Positions 37,707 through 50,280 of a stretch of DNA of 64,000 bases are shown one piece after another. Origin of the DNA: Saccharopolyspora montiporae (GTDB lineage: Bacteria; Actinomycetota; Actinomycetes; Mycobacteriales; Pseudonocardiaceae); NCBI RefSeq assembly GCF_015209505.1, contig NZ_JADEYC010000009.1, positions 248,001 through 312,000 on the forward strand, in the 5' to 3' direction. Position 1 is the stretch's first letter. Each line of letters begins with the position of its first letter. A program made the position numbers and the translations under genes. The notes under the pieces were generated by a model. The model saw only the letters and a program-made list of their open reading frames with translations. It was not told the DNA's origin and did not search any database.

Positions 37707-39245
37707 TCATTCCGGTCGGACCAGCGGGAACAGGATGGTCTCCCGGATACCGAGACCGGTCAACGCCATCAACAGCCGATCAATCCCCATTCCGACCCCG
37801 CCGCTGGGCGGCATTCCGTACTCCAGCGCGCGCAGAAAGTCCTCGTCGACCGGCATGGCCTCGGCATCGCCCGCCTTGGCCAACTCCGCCTGTTCGGCGA
37901 GCCGAGCGCGCTCCACGACCGGATCGACGAGTTCCGAGTAACCGGTCGCCAGCTCGGTGCCGCGAACGTAGAGGTCCCATTTCTCGGCCACCCCCGGCAC
38001 GGAGCGGTGCTGCCGGGTCAGCGGCGAGGTCTCCAGCGGGAAGTCGCGGACGAAGGTGGGGGCGTGCAAATGGTCGCCGACGAGGTGCTCCCACAGCTCC
38101 TCGACGAGCTTTCCGTGCCCGTGCACCGGATCCACGTGCAATCCGCGTGACTGCGCGTGCTCGCGCAGGACCGCGACCGGCGTTTCCGGGGTGATCTCCG
38201 AATCCAGCGCCGCGGAGAGCGATCCGTACATCGAGAGCGTGGTCCACTCGCCGGACAGGTCGTACTCGGTTCCGTCGAACCAGGTCACGACCTGGGAGCC
38301 GGCGACCGCATCCGCCGCCTCCTGGATGAGCGCGCGGGTCAGCTCCGCCATGTCGTCGTAATCCGCGTACGCCTGATAGAACTCCAGCATCGCGAACTCG
38401 GGGGAGTGGGAAGAATCACTCCCCTCGTTGCGGAAGTTGCGGTTGATCTCGAAAACCTTCTCGATGCCGCCGACCACGCACCGCTTGAGATACAACTCCG
38501 GCGCGATCCGCAGGAACAGGTCCATGTCGAAGGCGTTCGAATGCGTCACGAACGGACGGGCGGCCGCTCCGCCCTGCAACGTCTGCAACATCGGGGTTTC
38601 CACCTCGACGAAACCGCGCCGGTCAAACGAGTCACGCAGCGAACGCTGCACCGCCGCCCGGGTGCGCACGGTCTGCGCGGCCTGATCGCGCACGATCAGG
38701 TCCACGTAGCGCTGCCGCACGCGCATCTCCTCGCCGAGCTCCTTGTGCATCACCGGCAGCGGGCGCAGCGATTTGGCCGCCATCCGCCACTCATCGGCCA
38801 TCACCGACAGCTCGCCGCGCCGGGACGTGATCACCTCGCCGTGGACGAACAGGTGGTCGCCGAGATCGACATCGCTCTTCCACGCGGTCAGCGACTCCTC
38901 GCCGACCTCGTTGCGGCTGATCATCGCCTGCAGCTCGGTGCCGTCCCCGGCACGCAGCGTGGCGAAGCAGAGCTTGCCGGTGTTGCGCAGGAACATCACC
39001 CGCCCGGCCACACCGACCCGGTCGCCCGTGGCGGTGTCCGGTTCGAGGTCCGGGTGCTGCTCGCGCACCTGGGCGAGGCTGTGCGTGATCGGCAGGCTCA
39101 CCGGGTACGGGTCGACACCGGAGTCGAGCAGCCGCTCCCGCTTGTCCCGCCGGATCCGCATCTGTTCCGGCAGATCGTCGGTGCCTGCCGCATCGGAAGC
39201 CGCAGCGTCGGTTGCCGGGAGGTTGGAACGGTCCTGGTCAGTCAC
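37707..39245 (-). CDS. lysS: Lysyl-tRNA synthetase (class II)
   Basis: LysS charges tRNA-Lys. The roughly 512-residue protein has an N-terminal OB-fold anticodon-binding domain ([20 protein letters not shown]) and class II motifs: motif 1 [19 protein letters not shown], motif 2 [20 protein letters not shown] and motif 3 [15 protein letters not shown]. Several starts are possible (TTG 39254, GTG 39251, GTG 39245); none has a strong Shine-Dalgarno sequence, and I take the shortest. It follows coaX on the same strand. Confidence 0.96.
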   Translation of the reverse strand: MTDQDRSNLPATDAAASDAAGTDDLPEQMRIRRDKRERLLDSGVDPYPVSLPITHSLAQVREQHPDLEPDTATGDRVGVAGRVMFLRNTGKLCFATLRAGDGTELQAMISRNEVGEESLTAWKSDVDLGDHLFVHGEVITSRRGELSVMADEWRMAAKSLRPLPVMHKELGEEMRVRQRYVDLIVRDQAAQTVRTRAAVQRSLRDSFDRRGFVEVETPMLQTLQGGAAARPFVTHSNAFDMDLFLRIAPELYLKRCVVGGIEKVFEINRNFRNEGSDSSHSPEFAMLEFYQAYADYDDMAELTRALIQEAADAVAGSQVVTWFDGTEYDLSGEWTTLSMYGSLSAALDSEITPETPVAVLREHAQSRGLHVDPVHGHGKLVEELWEHLVGDHLHAPTFVRDFPLETSPLTRQHRSVPGVAEKWDLYVRGTELATGYSELVDPVVERARLAEQAELAKAGDAEAMPVDEDFLRALEYGMPPSGGVGMGIDRLLMALTGLGIRETILFPLVRPE

Positions 39246-39309
39246 GGCCACCAAGGGTACGTTTCGCCTCCGGCACGCGGTTCAGCAGGCACGGCTCGGT
39301 GCCCGCCGA

Positions 39310-40098
39310 TCAGCCGAAATTGCGCTCGTAGACCAGCCGCAGCCCGAGCAGCGTCAGATCCGGCACGTGATGGGTGATCGTCGCGGACTCGGTGACCACC
39401 AGCGGCGCCAGACCACCCGTGGCCAGGACGGTGGTCGGTCCGCCCTGGGTGTCCTCCAGCTCGTCGACGATCCGCTGCACCAGCCCATCCACCTGCCCGG
39501 CGAATCCGAACAGGATTCCGGACTGCAGGCAGTCCACCGTGTTCTTGCCGATCACCGAGCGCGGGCGCACCAACTCCACCTTGCGCAGCTGCGCCGCGCG
39601 GGACGCCAGCGCGTCCAACGAGATCTCGATGCCCGGCGCGAACGCCCCGCCGAGGAACTCGCCCTTCGCCGAGATCGCGTCCACATTGGTCGAGGTGCCG
39701 AAATCCACCACCACGCAGTTCGTGGCGTGCAGGTGGTGCGCCGCCAGCGTGTTGATCACCCGGTCGGCACCGACCTCGCGCGGGTTGTCCACCAGCAGCG
39801 GGACCCCGGTGCGCACCCCGGGCTCGACGACCACCCGCGGCACGTCGCTCCAGTAGCGGCCCAGCATCACCCGCAGTTCGCGCAGCAGCGCGGGCACCGT
39901 GGACAACGCGGCGATCCCGGTGATCCGGTCCACGTACTCGCCCAGCAGACCGCGCATGGTCAGCGACATCTCGTCGGCCGTCATCCGCGGTTCGCTGCGC
40001 ATCCGCCAGTCGCACACCGGCGTGATCGCCGAGGCGTCCTCCCGGTCGTAGAGGCCGAGCACGATGTTGGTGTTCCCGACGTCGATGGCCAGCAGCAC
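39310..40098 (-). CDS. coaX: Type III pantothenate kinase
   Basis: CoaX phosphorylates pantothenate, the first step from vitamin B5 to CoA, and is not inhibited by CoA. The 262-residue ASKHA protein has VLLAIDVGNTNIVLGLYD (phosphate 1), REVGADRVINTLAAHH, VVVDFGTSTNVDAIS and FLGGAFAPGIEISLDAL. GTG 40098 has GGAGAGGAG 8 nt upstream. It lies 28 bp after panD, so pantothenate synthesis and activation are cotranscribed. Confidence 0.96.
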   Translation of the reverse strand: MLLAIDVGNTNIVLGLYDREDASAITPVCDWRMRSEPRMTADEMSLTMRGLLGEYVDRITGIAALSTVPALLRELRVMLGRYWSDVPRVVVEPGVRTGVPLLVDNPREVGADRVINTLAAHHLHATNCVVVDFGTSTNVDAISAKGEFLGGAFAPGIEISLDALASRAAQLRKVELVRPRSVIGKNTVDCLQSGILFGFAGQVDGLVQRIVDELEDTQGGPTTVLATGGLAPLVVTESATITHHVPDLTLLGLRLVYERNFG

Positions 40099-40126
40099 GG
40101 CGTCGACTCCTCTCCACGAACCGCCG

Positions 40127-40594
40127 TCAGCTGCCCGGCTGCAGCAGCGTGTCCCACCGAGCCGCGTCGTCCGCCTCGGCCGCCACCGACCCGGCCGGCG
40201 CGGACAGCCCGTGCCCGTCCGGGACCGCGGCCGGATTCCGACCCTGCTCGACCTGCCGGTTGTCGGCATCCACGAACAGCACCCGCGGCTGCATCGCACG
40301 CGCCTCGGCGTCGTCGACCACCGCGTAGGCCAGCAGGATCACGACGTCCCCCGGCTCGATCAGGTGCGCGGCCGCCCCGTTGATGCCGAGCACGCCGGAG
40401 CCCGGCGCACCGGTGATCACGTAGGTTTCCAGCCGGGCACCATTGGTCACGTCCACGATCGCGACCTGCTCGCCCTCCAGCAGATCGGCAGCGGCCATCA
40501 GGTCCGCGTCCACCGTCACCGATCCCACGTAGTGCAGATCGGCGTGCGTCACCACGGCCCGGTGGATCTTGGACTTCAACATCGTTCGGTACAT
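40127..40594 (-). CDS. panD: Aspartate 1-decarboxylase (pyruvoyl-dependent)
   Basis: PanD makes beta-alanine for pantothenate. The proenzyme self-cleaves at Gly24-Ser25 (HYVGSVTVD) to create its pyruvoyl group. [40 protein letters not shown] and [14 protein letters not shown] are canonical. At 155 residues it carries a tail of about 30 residues beyond the E. coli enzyme; tails of this kind occur in actinobacteria, and in M. tuberculosis PanD the C-terminus is where pyrazinoic acid acts. It lies 70 bp after panC. Confidence 0.96.
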   Translation of the reverse strand: MYRTMLKSKIHRAVVTHADLHYVGSVTVDADLMAAADLLEGEQVAIVDVTNGARLETYVITGAPGSGVLGINGAAAHLIEPGDVVILLAYAVVDDAEARAMQPRVLFVDADNRQVEQGRNPAAVPDGHGLSAPAGSVAAEADDAARWDTLLQPGS

Positions 40595-40664
40595 CGCGGA
40601 TCTCCAACCGCCGTCGCCGATGCGGCGACACCTGCATTCCGCCGCCCGCCCGCGCGGGCGGAAC

Positions 40665-41570
40665 TCACGACCCGGACTCGTCGCCACCCAGCACGACCAG
40701 CGCGTTGTCGATCAGCCTGCTCGGGCCCACCCGGGCCGCCACCAGCAACCGCGCCTCCCCGCCGTCCGGGGCGGGCCCCAATTCGGTGCCGCGCAACTCC
40801 AGGTAGTCGACCTGCACCTCCGGTTCGGCGGCCAGCACGTTCGACGCCTCGCGCAGCACGGCCTCGGCCCCGCCCGGACCGGCGTGCGCCCCCGCGACCA
40901 GCGCGGCGGACAGCCCCAGCGCACTCCGCCGCTGCTCCTCGTCCAGGTAGGCGTTGCGCGAGGACAGCGCGAGCCCGTCCGATTCCCGGATCGTGGGGAT
41001 GCCCTGCACCGCCACATCCAGGTTCAGCTCGCGGGCCATCCGCCGGATCAGCACCAGCTGCTGGTAGTCCTTCTCGCCGAACAGGGCCAGATCCGGTCGC
41101 ACGATGTTGAACAGCTTGAGCACCACGGTCAGCATCCCGTCGAAGTGCCCCGGCCGGTGCGCGCCCTCCAGCACCGAACCCGCCTCGCCCGCGTGCACGG
41201 TGATCTGCGGGTCCGGGCCGTACATGGTCTCCGCGGTGGGCGCGAGCACCAGTTCCACGCCCTCGTCCCGACACGCCTGCACATCGGCGTCGAACGTGCG
41301 CGGATACCGGCCGAAGTCCTCGCCCTCGCCGAACTGCAGCGGGTTGACGAACACCGAGACCACCACGACCGCGTTCACGTCCTGACGGGCGCGGCGGATC
41401 AGCTCCAGGTGCCCGCGGTGCAGCGCACCCATCGTCGGCACCAGGTGCACGCGGCGACCGGACGCGCGCAGCGCCCGGGTGACCTTGGCCAGCTCGGCGG
41501 GTTCGGTGTGCACGGTGAGCTCACCGCGCTGGTACCCGGGTCCGGCTCCGACGCTCTCCGAGGTGTTCAT
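40665..41570 (-). CDS. panC: Pantothenate synthetase
   Basis: PanC ligates pantoate and beta-alanine with ATP. The 301-residue protein has the HxGH motif ([14 protein letters not shown]), [55 protein letters not shown] and the KMSKS-like [13 protein letters not shown] 41570 follows GGAG by 5 nt; the first 20 residues are an unconserved leader. It is downstream of a DUF2520 oxidoreductase gene that may supply pantoate. Confidence 0.96.
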   Translation of the reverse strand: MNTSESVGAGPGYQRGELTVHTEPAELAKVTRALRASGRRVHLVPTMGALHRGHLELIRRARQDVNAVVVVSVFVNPLQFGEGEDFGRYPRTFDADVQACRDEGVELVLAPTAETMYGPDPQITVHAGEAGSVLEGAHRPGHFDGMLTVVLKLFNIVRPDLALFGEKDYQQLVLIRRMARELNLDVAVQGIPTIRESDGLALSSRNAYLDEEQRRSALGLSAALVAGAHAGPGGAEAVLREASNVLAAEPEVQVDYLELRGTELGPAPDGGEARLLVAARVGPSRLIDNALVVLGGDESGS

Positions 41571-41608
41571 CCCTGCTCCAGGCACGTGGCGCGCCGCCGT
41601 CGGCGACG

Positions 41609-42514
41609 TCATGCGGTCTCTTCGTCCAGCGCTGCCCGGACCTCGGCGGCCCCGTCCGGGCCCAGCAGCCCGGAACGCTCGGCGCGCTCGGCGGTGCGGC
41701 GCGCGAGCTCGCGGTAGCCGGCCAGCGCGGCGGGCCCGGACGCGGCGATCGCGGCCAGGTGCGCGCGAACCGTTCCGGCGTCGCCGCGCACCACCGGGCC
41801 GGTGATGGCCCGATCGCCGAGGCGCAGGGAGTTGTCCAGCGATGCGGACAGCAGTGGCGCCAGCACCCGGTCCGGGACATCCACCCCGGCCGCGCGCAGC
41901 ATCTCGGAACTCTCGTTGACCAGCGTGATCACGTGGTTCGCGCCGTGCGTGAGGGCCGCGTGGTACAGCGGGCGGGCCTCCTCGTCGACCCGGACCGGTT
42001 CCATGCCCAGTTCCAGCGCCAGCGCTTCGCCGACGCTCCACCCGGCGTCGTCGCCCGGCGTGGCGGTGACCGTCATGCACGCATCCGCCAGCCGCTGCAC
42101 GTCCTCGTCCCGGCCGGTGAACGTCATCGCCGGGTGCATGGCCAGCATGAGCACCCCGGCGGACGCGGCCGCCTCCAGCACGTCCACGCCGTGCGCACCG
42201 CTGGTGTGCACCACGATCTGCCCGGCGCGCAGCGATCCGGTCGCGGTCAGCCCGCGCACCAGCCCCGCCAGGGCGTCGTCCGGCACCGCGAGCAGCACCA
42301 GGTCGGCCTGCTCGGCCACCTGGTCCGGCGGCAGTACCGCCGTCCCGGGCAGCATGCGCTCGGCCCGCTCCTGCGAGCTCTCCGACACCGCGGACACCGC
42401 CACCACCCGGTGCTGCGCCCGGGTCAGCGCGGCGCCCAGCACGGCACCTACGCGACCGGCCGAGATGATCCCGATCCGCAGCCGGGGGCCGGTGCGGCCA
42501 GCAGGCATCGCCAC
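41609..42514 (-). CDS. Rossmann-fold and DUF2520 domain oxidoreductase
   Basis: The 301-residue protein has an N-terminal NAD(P)-binding Rossmann fold (RIGIISAGRVGAVLGAALTRA, ADLVLLAVPDDALA) and a C-terminal helical DUF2520 domain (HPAMTFTG, LYHAALTHGANHVITLVNES). The architecture resembles 6-phosphogluconate dehydrogenase-like reductases. It lies 38 bp upstream of panC in a panC-panD-coaX run, which lacks panE, suggesting a ketopantoate reductase role (PanG-like); this is inference. GTG 42514 has GGAGG 5 nt upstream; ATG 42508 is an alternative. Confidence 0.85.
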   Translation of the reverse strand: MAMPAGRTGPRLRIGIISAGRVGAVLGAALTRAQHRVVAVSAVSESSQERAERMLPGTAVLPPDQVAEQADLVLLAVPDDALAGLVRGLTATGSLRAGQIVVHTSGAHGVDVLEAAASAGVLMLAMHPAMTFTGRDEDVQRLADACMTVTATPGDDAGWSVGEALALELGMEPVRVDEEARPLYHAALTHGANHVITLVNESSEMLRAAGVDVPDRVLAPLLSASLDNSLRLGDRAITGPVVRGDAGTVRAHLAAIAASGPAALAGYRELARRTAERAERSGLLGPDGAAEVRAALDEETA

Positions 42515-42611
42515 GTCGTCCTCCCTACCGTTCCAGTCCCGTCGACGCGGGTACCGGACAGCACGACGACACTAGCGCCCGGCGCCGCGGGCCCGCAGCC
42601 GGGTCGACGGC

Positions 42612-43865
42612 TCACTCCCGGCCCGGTCGCTGCGCAGGTCGGCGCAGGTCGGCCCGGGTGAGCTCGTCGACTTTGATCTTGGCGGTGCGAATCGCGTTCT
42701 GGTGGCCGGTGGCCGTGCGGCGCGCCTGCTTGAGGTCCTCGATCAGCTTCTCCCGGCGGGCGCGGCGGGCAGCGCTCGTGGTGCGCCCCTCATCCGCCCG
42801 GTGCTGCAGGAAGGCCAGCTCGGTGACCGCGATCTGGTAGTCGCGCACCGCCTTGGCCGCGTCCGCGCCCGCGCTGCGCCGGACCTTGCGCAACCACCCG
42901 CGCCGCCCGGTCAGCGAGGCAAGCAGCTCGACCTCGCTGGGCACGATCAGCCCGGCGCGCTCCAGCACCGGCAGCTGCTCGGCGACGATGCGCTGCTCAC
43001 GCTTGCGCTGCCAGACCACCAGCCATCCGGTCGCCAGGAACACCGGGACCATGATCAGGAAGTACATGTTCAGGAACTCGGTGCCGCCGAGCAGCGTGGA
43101 GGCGTTCCACACCGCGTGCAGCAACACCGCCAGCAGATAGCCCAGCACCGGATATCCCCAGCGCAGCCAGGGATTCGCGGTGCGCACGGCCAGTCCGATG
43201 CCGATCCCGATCATCGCGCTGAACAGCGGGTGCGAGAACGGCGCCAACACCCCGCGCAGGATGAACACGGCGACCACGCCGCCGGAGACGCTGCCGAGTC
43301 CTCCATCGGCGAACGCCTTGCCGAAGTACAGGATGTTCTCGGTGAAAGCGAAGCCCGCCGCGCTCAGCGCCACGTACACGATGCCGTCCACCAGGCCGTT
43401 GAACTCCGACCGGCGGCGGAACCACAGCGCCACCACGAACAGCGCCTTCGCGGCCTCCTCCACGAACGGCGCCATCACGGCCTGCTCCCAGAACCGCCTC
43501 CCGTCCGGTGCGAGCAGATCGCCCATGCCGGTGACCGCATCGTTGAGCAGCAGCGCGCACGCCGTCGCCCCACCGGCGCCCCACAGGAACGCGCCCAGCA
43601 GCAGGACCGGCGGCTCGGGTTCCCAGCGGTCGATCCAGATGATCGCGCCGAACACGACACCGACCGGCAGCAGCGCCGCCACCGCACCGACGAACGCGGG
43701 CAGCGCGCCGACCTTGGAGGTGGTCACCCCCACCATCACCAGGCCGCACACGCCGAGCACGATCAGACCGGCGACCGGCCAACCGACCGCGTGGTGCTTG
43801 CGGATCTGCTGCCTGCGCGCGCCGGAAAGATCGGCCACCGGGCCGGGTAGATCAGGACCAGACAC
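42612..43865 (-). CDS. PrsW family intramembrane metalloprotease
   Basis: The 417-residue protein has about eight helices and PrsW motifs: APFVEEAAKALFV (motif 1, EExxK), GFAFTENILYFGKAF (motif 2, FxxxEN) and FSHPLFSAMIGIGIG plus HAVWNAST (motifs 3/4 with His ligands). In Bacillus PrsW cleaves the anti-sigma factor RsiW. The C-terminal 120 residues are a soluble, charged, probably coiled-coil extension absent from Bacillus PrsW. GTG 43865 or TTG 43871 may start. It is inserted within the pan/fol run. Confidence 0.9.
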   Translation of the reverse strand: MSGPDLPGPVADLSGARRQQIRKHHAVGWPVAGLIVLGVCGLVMVGVTTSKVGALPAFVGAVAALLPVGVVFGAIIWIDRWEPEPPVLLLGAFLWGAGGATACALLLNDAVTGMGDLLAPDGRRFWEQAVMAPFVEEAAKALFVVALWFRRRSEFNGLVDGIVYVALSAAGFAFTENILYFGKAFADGGLGSVSGGVVAVFILRGVLAPFSHPLFSAMIGIGIGLAVRTANPWLRWGYPVLGYLLAVLLHAVWNASTLLGGTEFLNMYFLIMVPVFLATGWLVVWQRKREQRIVAEQLPVLERAGLIVPSEVELLASLTGRRGWLRKVRRSAGADAAKAVRDYQIAVTELAFLQHRADEGRTTSAARRARREKLIEDLKQARRTATGHQNAIRTAKIKVDELTRADLRRPAQRPGRE

Positions 43866-43915
43866 GGCCAAGACCCTAGAGAAGGCGTTGGGGCCGCGCC
43901 CAAGCAGTCACCGGT

Positions 43916-44803
43916 TCAGGCCCGCCGCCTGCGCCGACGCTGCGCATCGCCCGTGGAGCCGTACGCGGCCAGCAGGTCCTCGACCGAGGTACCCGCGGTG
44001 TGCGCGCCCGGGTCCTCCGCCGCGGCCTCCTCGATCGTGCCCGCGGCCCGCACGCTTCCGGTGCCGACGGCCGGTGCGATCAGCGCGGTCTCCGCGACCG
44101 GGTCCGCCCCGTCCCCGGAACTCCGCGCGCCGGCTGCCGGTGCCGGGGGCTGCGAGGCCGGGGGCTGCGGCGCCGGCTCGGGCGGTCGCATCCCGGGCCG
44201 CTGCGCCGCCGGGTACTCGGCCGCGCGGAACGCCTGCTGGACCCCTGCTTGCTGGACCCCTGCTTGCTCGATGCCCGCCTGCCCGAACCCGCCGAAGACG
44301 GAACCGCCGGACTGGTCCAACGAGCGCACCCGGGTCGACTCGGCGCGCAGGGCCACGTGCTCGAACAGCACGTCCCCGCCCACGACCTTCTCCAACGTCG
44401 CGCGCAACCGCTGCATCTCGGACTGCAGGGCCTGGATCTGCGCCGCGGACTCGTCCGCCGCCTGCCGGTAGGCGTCCGCGCGGACCTCGGCCGCGTGCTC
44501 CTCGCGCGCGGCGATCTCGCGTTCCAACTCGGACTCGTAGAGGCGCTGATCGTCCTGCGCGCGCTCCTGCGCCCGCACCACCTGGCTGCGCAGCCGCGCC
44601 GCGACGAAGGCGCCGGCCAGGGCCGCCCACAGTGCCGCGACCAGGCCCAGCCGCAACAGCCTCGGGTCGTCACTGAGCACCAGCGCAGCGGTCGCCGCGC
44701 CCACCAGCAGTAGCGCTCCCGTCCACAACGCGGTGCTGCCGCGCCGCGCGGCCTCCGCACGCTCCTCGGGAGGTTCGGGTCCCGAGCCGACGGTGTCCGA
44801 CAT
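43916..44803 (-). CDS. Membrane protein with coiled coil, Rv3604c-like (probably DUF6779)
   Basis: The 295-residue protein has two hydrophobic helices (about 26-43 and 50-68), a predicted coiled coil (about 70-145: RAQERAQDDQRLYESELERE through SAAQIQALQSEMQRLRATLE), and a disordered Ala/Pro/Gln-rich tail with three GVQQA/GIEQA repeats from a 15-bp tandem duplication (44234-44278), ending in poly-Arg. It resembles the Ala/Arg/Pro-rich membrane protein in the same position in mycobacteria (Rv3604c). Its function is unknown. Confidence 0.75.
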   Translation of the reverse strand: MSDTVGSGPEPPEERAEAARRGSTALWTGALLLVGAATAALVLSDDPRLLRLGLVAALWAALAGAFVAARLRSQVVRAQERAQDDQRLYESELEREIAAREEHAAEVRADAYRQAADESAAQIQALQSEMQRLRATLEKVVGGDVLFEHVALRAESTRVRSLDQSGGSVFGGFGQAGIEQAGVQQAGVQQAFRAAEYPAAQRPGMRPPEPAPQPPASQPPAPAAGARSSGDGADPVAETALIAPAVGTGSVRAAGTIEEAAAEDPGAHTAGTSVEDLLAAYGSTGDAQRRRRRRA

Positions 44804-44939
44804 GCGACCACGGTACCGGCCGGTTATTCGATCGAGACCTGCAAGTCGGCCAACTCGCCACGAGGTTGCCCGATGCGGTCCCGCCGGGGCCCGCCGACCG
44901 GTCCAATCCGGGCCGCCCGGCGACCCAGCGGTCCGGGAG

Positions 44940-45431
44940 TCAGCGGTCGTGCGGCTCCCGCGGCTCGTCCCGGTCGTCCGGCACCCGCAGGCAGTGCTCC
45001 AGCCACAGGCCGGCGGCGATGAGCGCCGCCGCGCTGACCGAACCGACCACGATCGCCGCGAGATCACCGCGCGCGGCGAGCACGATCTGCAGCACCGGGA
45101 GCACGTAGCCGAGCAGCCCGAGCCACACCCCGAGCATGATCGCCCCGCCCATGGACGAGGCCTTCGCCAGCGCCACCGCCCGCGCCGCGGTGACCGGTTC
45201 CGGCGGTTCGACCCCCTGCTTGCGTCGCACCTTGGGCCGCAGCCACACGGCCAGGCCCAGATCGGCCGCCGCGATCACCAGCAATGTGGCCCCGGCCAGG
45301 GTCGGCAGCCGCGGCAGATCCCCGTACAGCAGTCGGCCGGAGAGCAGGAAGACCAGCACCGCCGCGAGCAGGCCAGCGGTGACCAGGTGGCGGGGTTGGG
45401 TGAACGTCATCCGGCCGTCGTCGGGTGCCAT
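44940..45431 (-). CDS. DUF3180 family membrane protein
   Basis: The 163-residue protein has four hydrophobic segments (about residues 17-34, 41-60, 92-113, 119-140) and the family pattern MTFTQPRHLVTAGLLAAVL with KASSMGGAIMLGVWLGLLGY. It corresponds to Rv3605c, immediately before the folate genes in mycobacteria. ATG 45431 or ATG 45410 may be the start; neither has strong ribosome binding. Its function is unknown; it is 36 bp from folK and probably cotranscribed. Confidence 0.8.
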   Translation of the reverse strand: MAPDDGRMTFTQPRHLVTAGLLAAVLVFLLSGRLLYGDLPRLPTLAGATLLVIAAADLGLAVWLRPKVRRKQGVEPPEPVTAARAVALAKASSMGGAIMLGVWLGLLGYVLPVLQIVLAARGDLAAIVVGSVSAAALIAAGLWLEHCLRVPDDRDEPREPHDR

Positions 45432-45467
45432 GCCCACCAGGATCGCACCCGGGCGCGGGCGACCGGT

Positions 45468-45971
45468 TCAGGCCGCCGCGACCAGGTCCAGATCGTCCCG
45501 GCGGGTCACCCCGGCCACGTCGTCCGCCGGCAACCGGTGCAGCAGACCGTCCACCCGGCCGTGCCCGGGCAGCACGGCGTCCGGATCGATCGCCAGCCAC
45601 GGCACCAGCACCGTGGCCCGCGCGGGCGTGCCCGGGTGCGGGAGCAGCAGCTCGGCGTGCTCGCTGCGCACCTCGCCGACGCTCACCACGTCGACGTCCA
45701 GGGTGCGCGGACCCCAGTGCTGCTCGCGCACCCGCCGCGCCTGCCGTTCCAGATCCTGCCCGCGCCGCAACCAATCCCACTCGTCGAAGCCGGCGTTCTC
45801 GGCGATCAGCACCGCGTTCAGGAAATCCGGCTGGTCGGTCACGCCCCACGGCGGCGTCTCGTACACCGGGGAGACGGCCACCAGCGAGTCCGCGAACCCG
45901 CTCACCGCCAGCTGCAGATGCCCGAGGCGATCGCCGATGTTCGACCCCAGCGACAGCACGGCCCTGGTCAT
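45468..45971 (-). CDS. folK: 2-amino-4-hydroxy-6-hydroxymethyldihydropteridine pyrophosphokinase
   Basis: FolK pyrophosphorylates 6-hydroxymethyl-7,8-dihydropterin. The 167-residue protein has AVLSLGSNIGDRLGHLQLAV, VSPVYETPPWGVTDQPDFLN and WGPRTLDVDVVSVG (Mg-binding Asp pair), followed by LLLPHPGTPARATVLVPWL. GGAGG is 8 nt before ATG 45971, which I prefer to the upstream GTG. It follows folB by 16 bp. Confidence 0.96.
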   Translation of the reverse strand: MTRAVLSLGSNIGDRLGHLQLAVSGFADSLVAVSPVYETPPWGVTDQPDFLNAVLIAENAGFDEWDWLRRGQDLERQARRVREQHWGPRTLDVDVVSVGEVRSEHAELLLPHPGTPARATVLVPWLAIDPDAVLPGHGRVDGLLHRLPADDVAGVTRRDDLDLVAAA

Positions 45972-45987
45972 CGAGCTCACCTCCGGA

Positions 45988-46371
45988 TCAGGCCGGACCG
46001 CCGCGGCCGCCGCGCCGCGACCGGCGGATGGTCACGGCGACATCGGCGAACTCCAGCGGGATCGGCGCCGACGGCTTGTGCAAGGTGACCTCGGTGGCGA
46101 ACGCGCGCGGGTCGGTCATCACGCCATCGGCGATCTCGGCCGCCACGGTCTCCACCAGGTCACGCGACGGCCCGCCGACCACGGCCGCGGCGCGCTCGGC
46201 CAACTCGCCGTAGTGCAGCGTCTGCTGCAGGTCGTCGTCCGCCGCGGCACCGGCCAGGTCGATCCACACGGTGATGTCGACCAGGAACTCCTGCCCGTCC
46301 CGCTTCTCCTGCTCGAAGACGCCGTGGTGGCCGCGCACCTTCAGGCCGGTCAGCGTGATCCGGTCAGCCAC
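45988..46371 (-). CDS. folB: Dihydroneopterin aldolase
   Basis: FolB converts dihydroneopterin to 6-hydroxymethyldihydropterin. The 127-residue protein has [60 protein letters not shown] and [10 protein letters not shown] with the catalytic Lys. It overlaps folP by 8 bp, so the two are translationally coupled. Confidence 0.96.
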   Translation of the reverse strand: MADRITLTGLKVRGHHGVFEQEKRDGQEFLVDITVWIDLAGAAADDDLQQTLHYGELAERAAAVVGGPSRDLVETVAAEIADGVMTDPRAFATEVTLHKPSAPIPLEFADVAVTIRRSRRGGRGGPA

Positions 46372-47218
46372 TGCTCGCTCCTCCGCTGTTCCACTCGGCG
46401 GTCACCGCGACCGCGTCCAGCGAGCCGCGCACGTCGTGCACCCGCACACCCCAGGCGCCGCGGTCCGCCGACAGCGCGGAGACCACCGAGGTGGCGGTGT
46501 CCCGCTCGCCGGCAGGCCGCGGGCTGCCGTCCGCACCGGGCAGCAGGCCGCCGAGGAACCGCTTGCGCGAGGCGCCCACCAGGACGGGCAACCCGGTGTC
46601 GACGAGCACGTCCAACCGGTGCAGCAGCTGCCAGTCGTGCGCGGCGGTCTTGGCGAACCCGAGACCCGGGTCGAGCACGATCGCGTCCTCGGCCACCCCG
46701 GCCGCCACCGCGGCGTCGACCTGGCGCAGCAGGACCGACCGGACCTCGGCGACCACGTCGTCGTAGCTGGCGAGGCTGTTCATGTCCTTGCTGTGCCCGC
46801 GCCAGTGCATCAGCACCCAGGGCAGGCCGGTCTCGGCCGCCACCCGAGCCATGTCCGGATCGGCCAGCCCGCCGGAGACATCGTTGATGATCGACGCCCC
46901 GGCCTCGGCCACCGCCTCGGCCACCGCGGCGCGGGTGGTGTCCACGCTGACCGGCACGCCCTCGGCGACCAGCCCGCGCACCACCGGCAGCACCCGCTCG
47001 GCCTCGGTGGCCGCGTCGACGCGCTCCGATCCCGGCCTGGTCGACTCGCCCCCGACATCGATGATGTCGGCGCCCGCGCGGAACATCTCCGCCCCGTGCA
47101 CGACCGCCGCATCCGTGTCCAGGTACCGGCCGCCGTCGGAGAACGAGTTCGGCGTGACGTTGAGGATGCCCATCACGACGCAGCGCCGCGGGGCGGGAAG
47201 CAGGTGGTGCACGGTCAC
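46364..47218 (-). CDS. folP: Dihydropteroate synthase
   Basis: FolP joins the pterin pyrophosphate and p-aminobenzoate and is the sulfonamide target. The 284-residue TIM barrel has [60 protein letters not shown] and [17 protein letters not shown] 47218 overlaps the folE stop by 4 bp (GTGA). It contains the normal sulfonamide-contact Pro/Ser-Arg residues, so no resistance change is evident. Confidence 0.96.
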   Translation of the reverse strand: MTVHHLLPAPRRCVVMGILNVTPNSFSDGGRYLDTDAAVVHGAEMFRAGADIIDVGGESTRPGSERVDAATEAERVLPVVRGLVAEGVPVSVDTTRAAVAEAVAEAGASIINDVSGGLADPDMARVAAETGLPWVLMHWRGHSKDMNSLASYDDVVAEVRSVLLRQVDAAVAAGVAEDAIVLDPGLGFAKTAAHDWQLLHRLDVLVDTGLPVLVGASRKRFLGGLLPGADGSPRPAGERDTATSVVSALSADRGAWGVRVHDVRGSLDAVAVTAEWNSGGASSG

Positions 47219-47853
47219 TTCCCCCGAATCAAGGACAGCGCTTCGGACCGGGACGAGGCCGAGGAGCGGAAGATCCCGCGCACGGCCGAGGTCGTCGTGG
47301 TCGCGCCCGCCTTGCGGACACCGCGCATGCCCATGCACAGGTGCTCGGCCTCGATGACCACGATCACGCCCCGCGGCTCCAGGCGCTGCGCGAGCGCGTC
47401 CGCCACCTGCGAGGTGAGTCGTTCCTGCACCTGCGGGCGCCTGCCGTAGAGGTCGACCAGCCTGGCCAACTTGGACAGACCGGTGACCCTGCCCTGCTCG
47501 TTGGGGATGTAACCGACGTGCGCGTAGCCGTGGAACGGCAGCAGGTGGTGCTCGCACTGCGAGTAGACCGGGATGTCGCGCACCAGCACGAGTTCCTCGT
47601 GCGCCTCGTCGAAGGTGCGGTCCAGGACGTCGTCCGGGTTCGTGTAGAGCCCGGCGAACAGCTCGCGGTAGGCCCTGGCCACCCGGGCCGGGGTCTCGCG
47701 CAGCCCTTCGCGTTCCGGGTCCTCGCCCGCTGCGAGCAGCAGTTCCCGGATCGCTGCTTCGGCACGCTCCTGGTCGAACTGGGTGGAGTTGAGAGCACCA
47801 TCGGGGCGGGAGTCATCGTCTCCCGCCCCGATGGGCTCGACCGAGCTGGTCAA
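47215..47853 (-). CDS. folE: GTP cyclohydrolase I (FolE)
   Basis: FolE converts GTP to 7,8-dihydroneopterin triphosphate, the first folate step. The 212-residue protein has the zinc/catalytic block [40 protein letters not shown] and [20 protein letters not shown]. It starts with the rare codon TTG at 47853, supported by AAGGA 6 nt upstream. It begins the fully overlapping folE-folP-folB-folK set and follows ftsH by 48 bp. Confidence 0.96.
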   Translation of the reverse strand: MTSSVEPIGAGDDDSRPDGALNSTQFDQERAEAAIRELLLAAGEDPEREGLRETPARVARAYRELFAGLYTNPDDVLDRTFDEAHEELVLVRDIPVYSQCEHHLLPFHGYAHVGYIPNEQGRVTGLSKLARLVDLYGRRPQVQERLTSQVADALAQRLEPRGVIVVIEAEHLCMGMRGVRKAGATTTTSAVRGIFRSSASSRSEALSLIRGK

Positions 47854-47901
47854 TCTCGTTCCTTTACCGGTGTGGCGCCCGCCGGACCGGTGACCCGCCG
47901 G

Positions 47902-50280
<2,379 letters not shown>

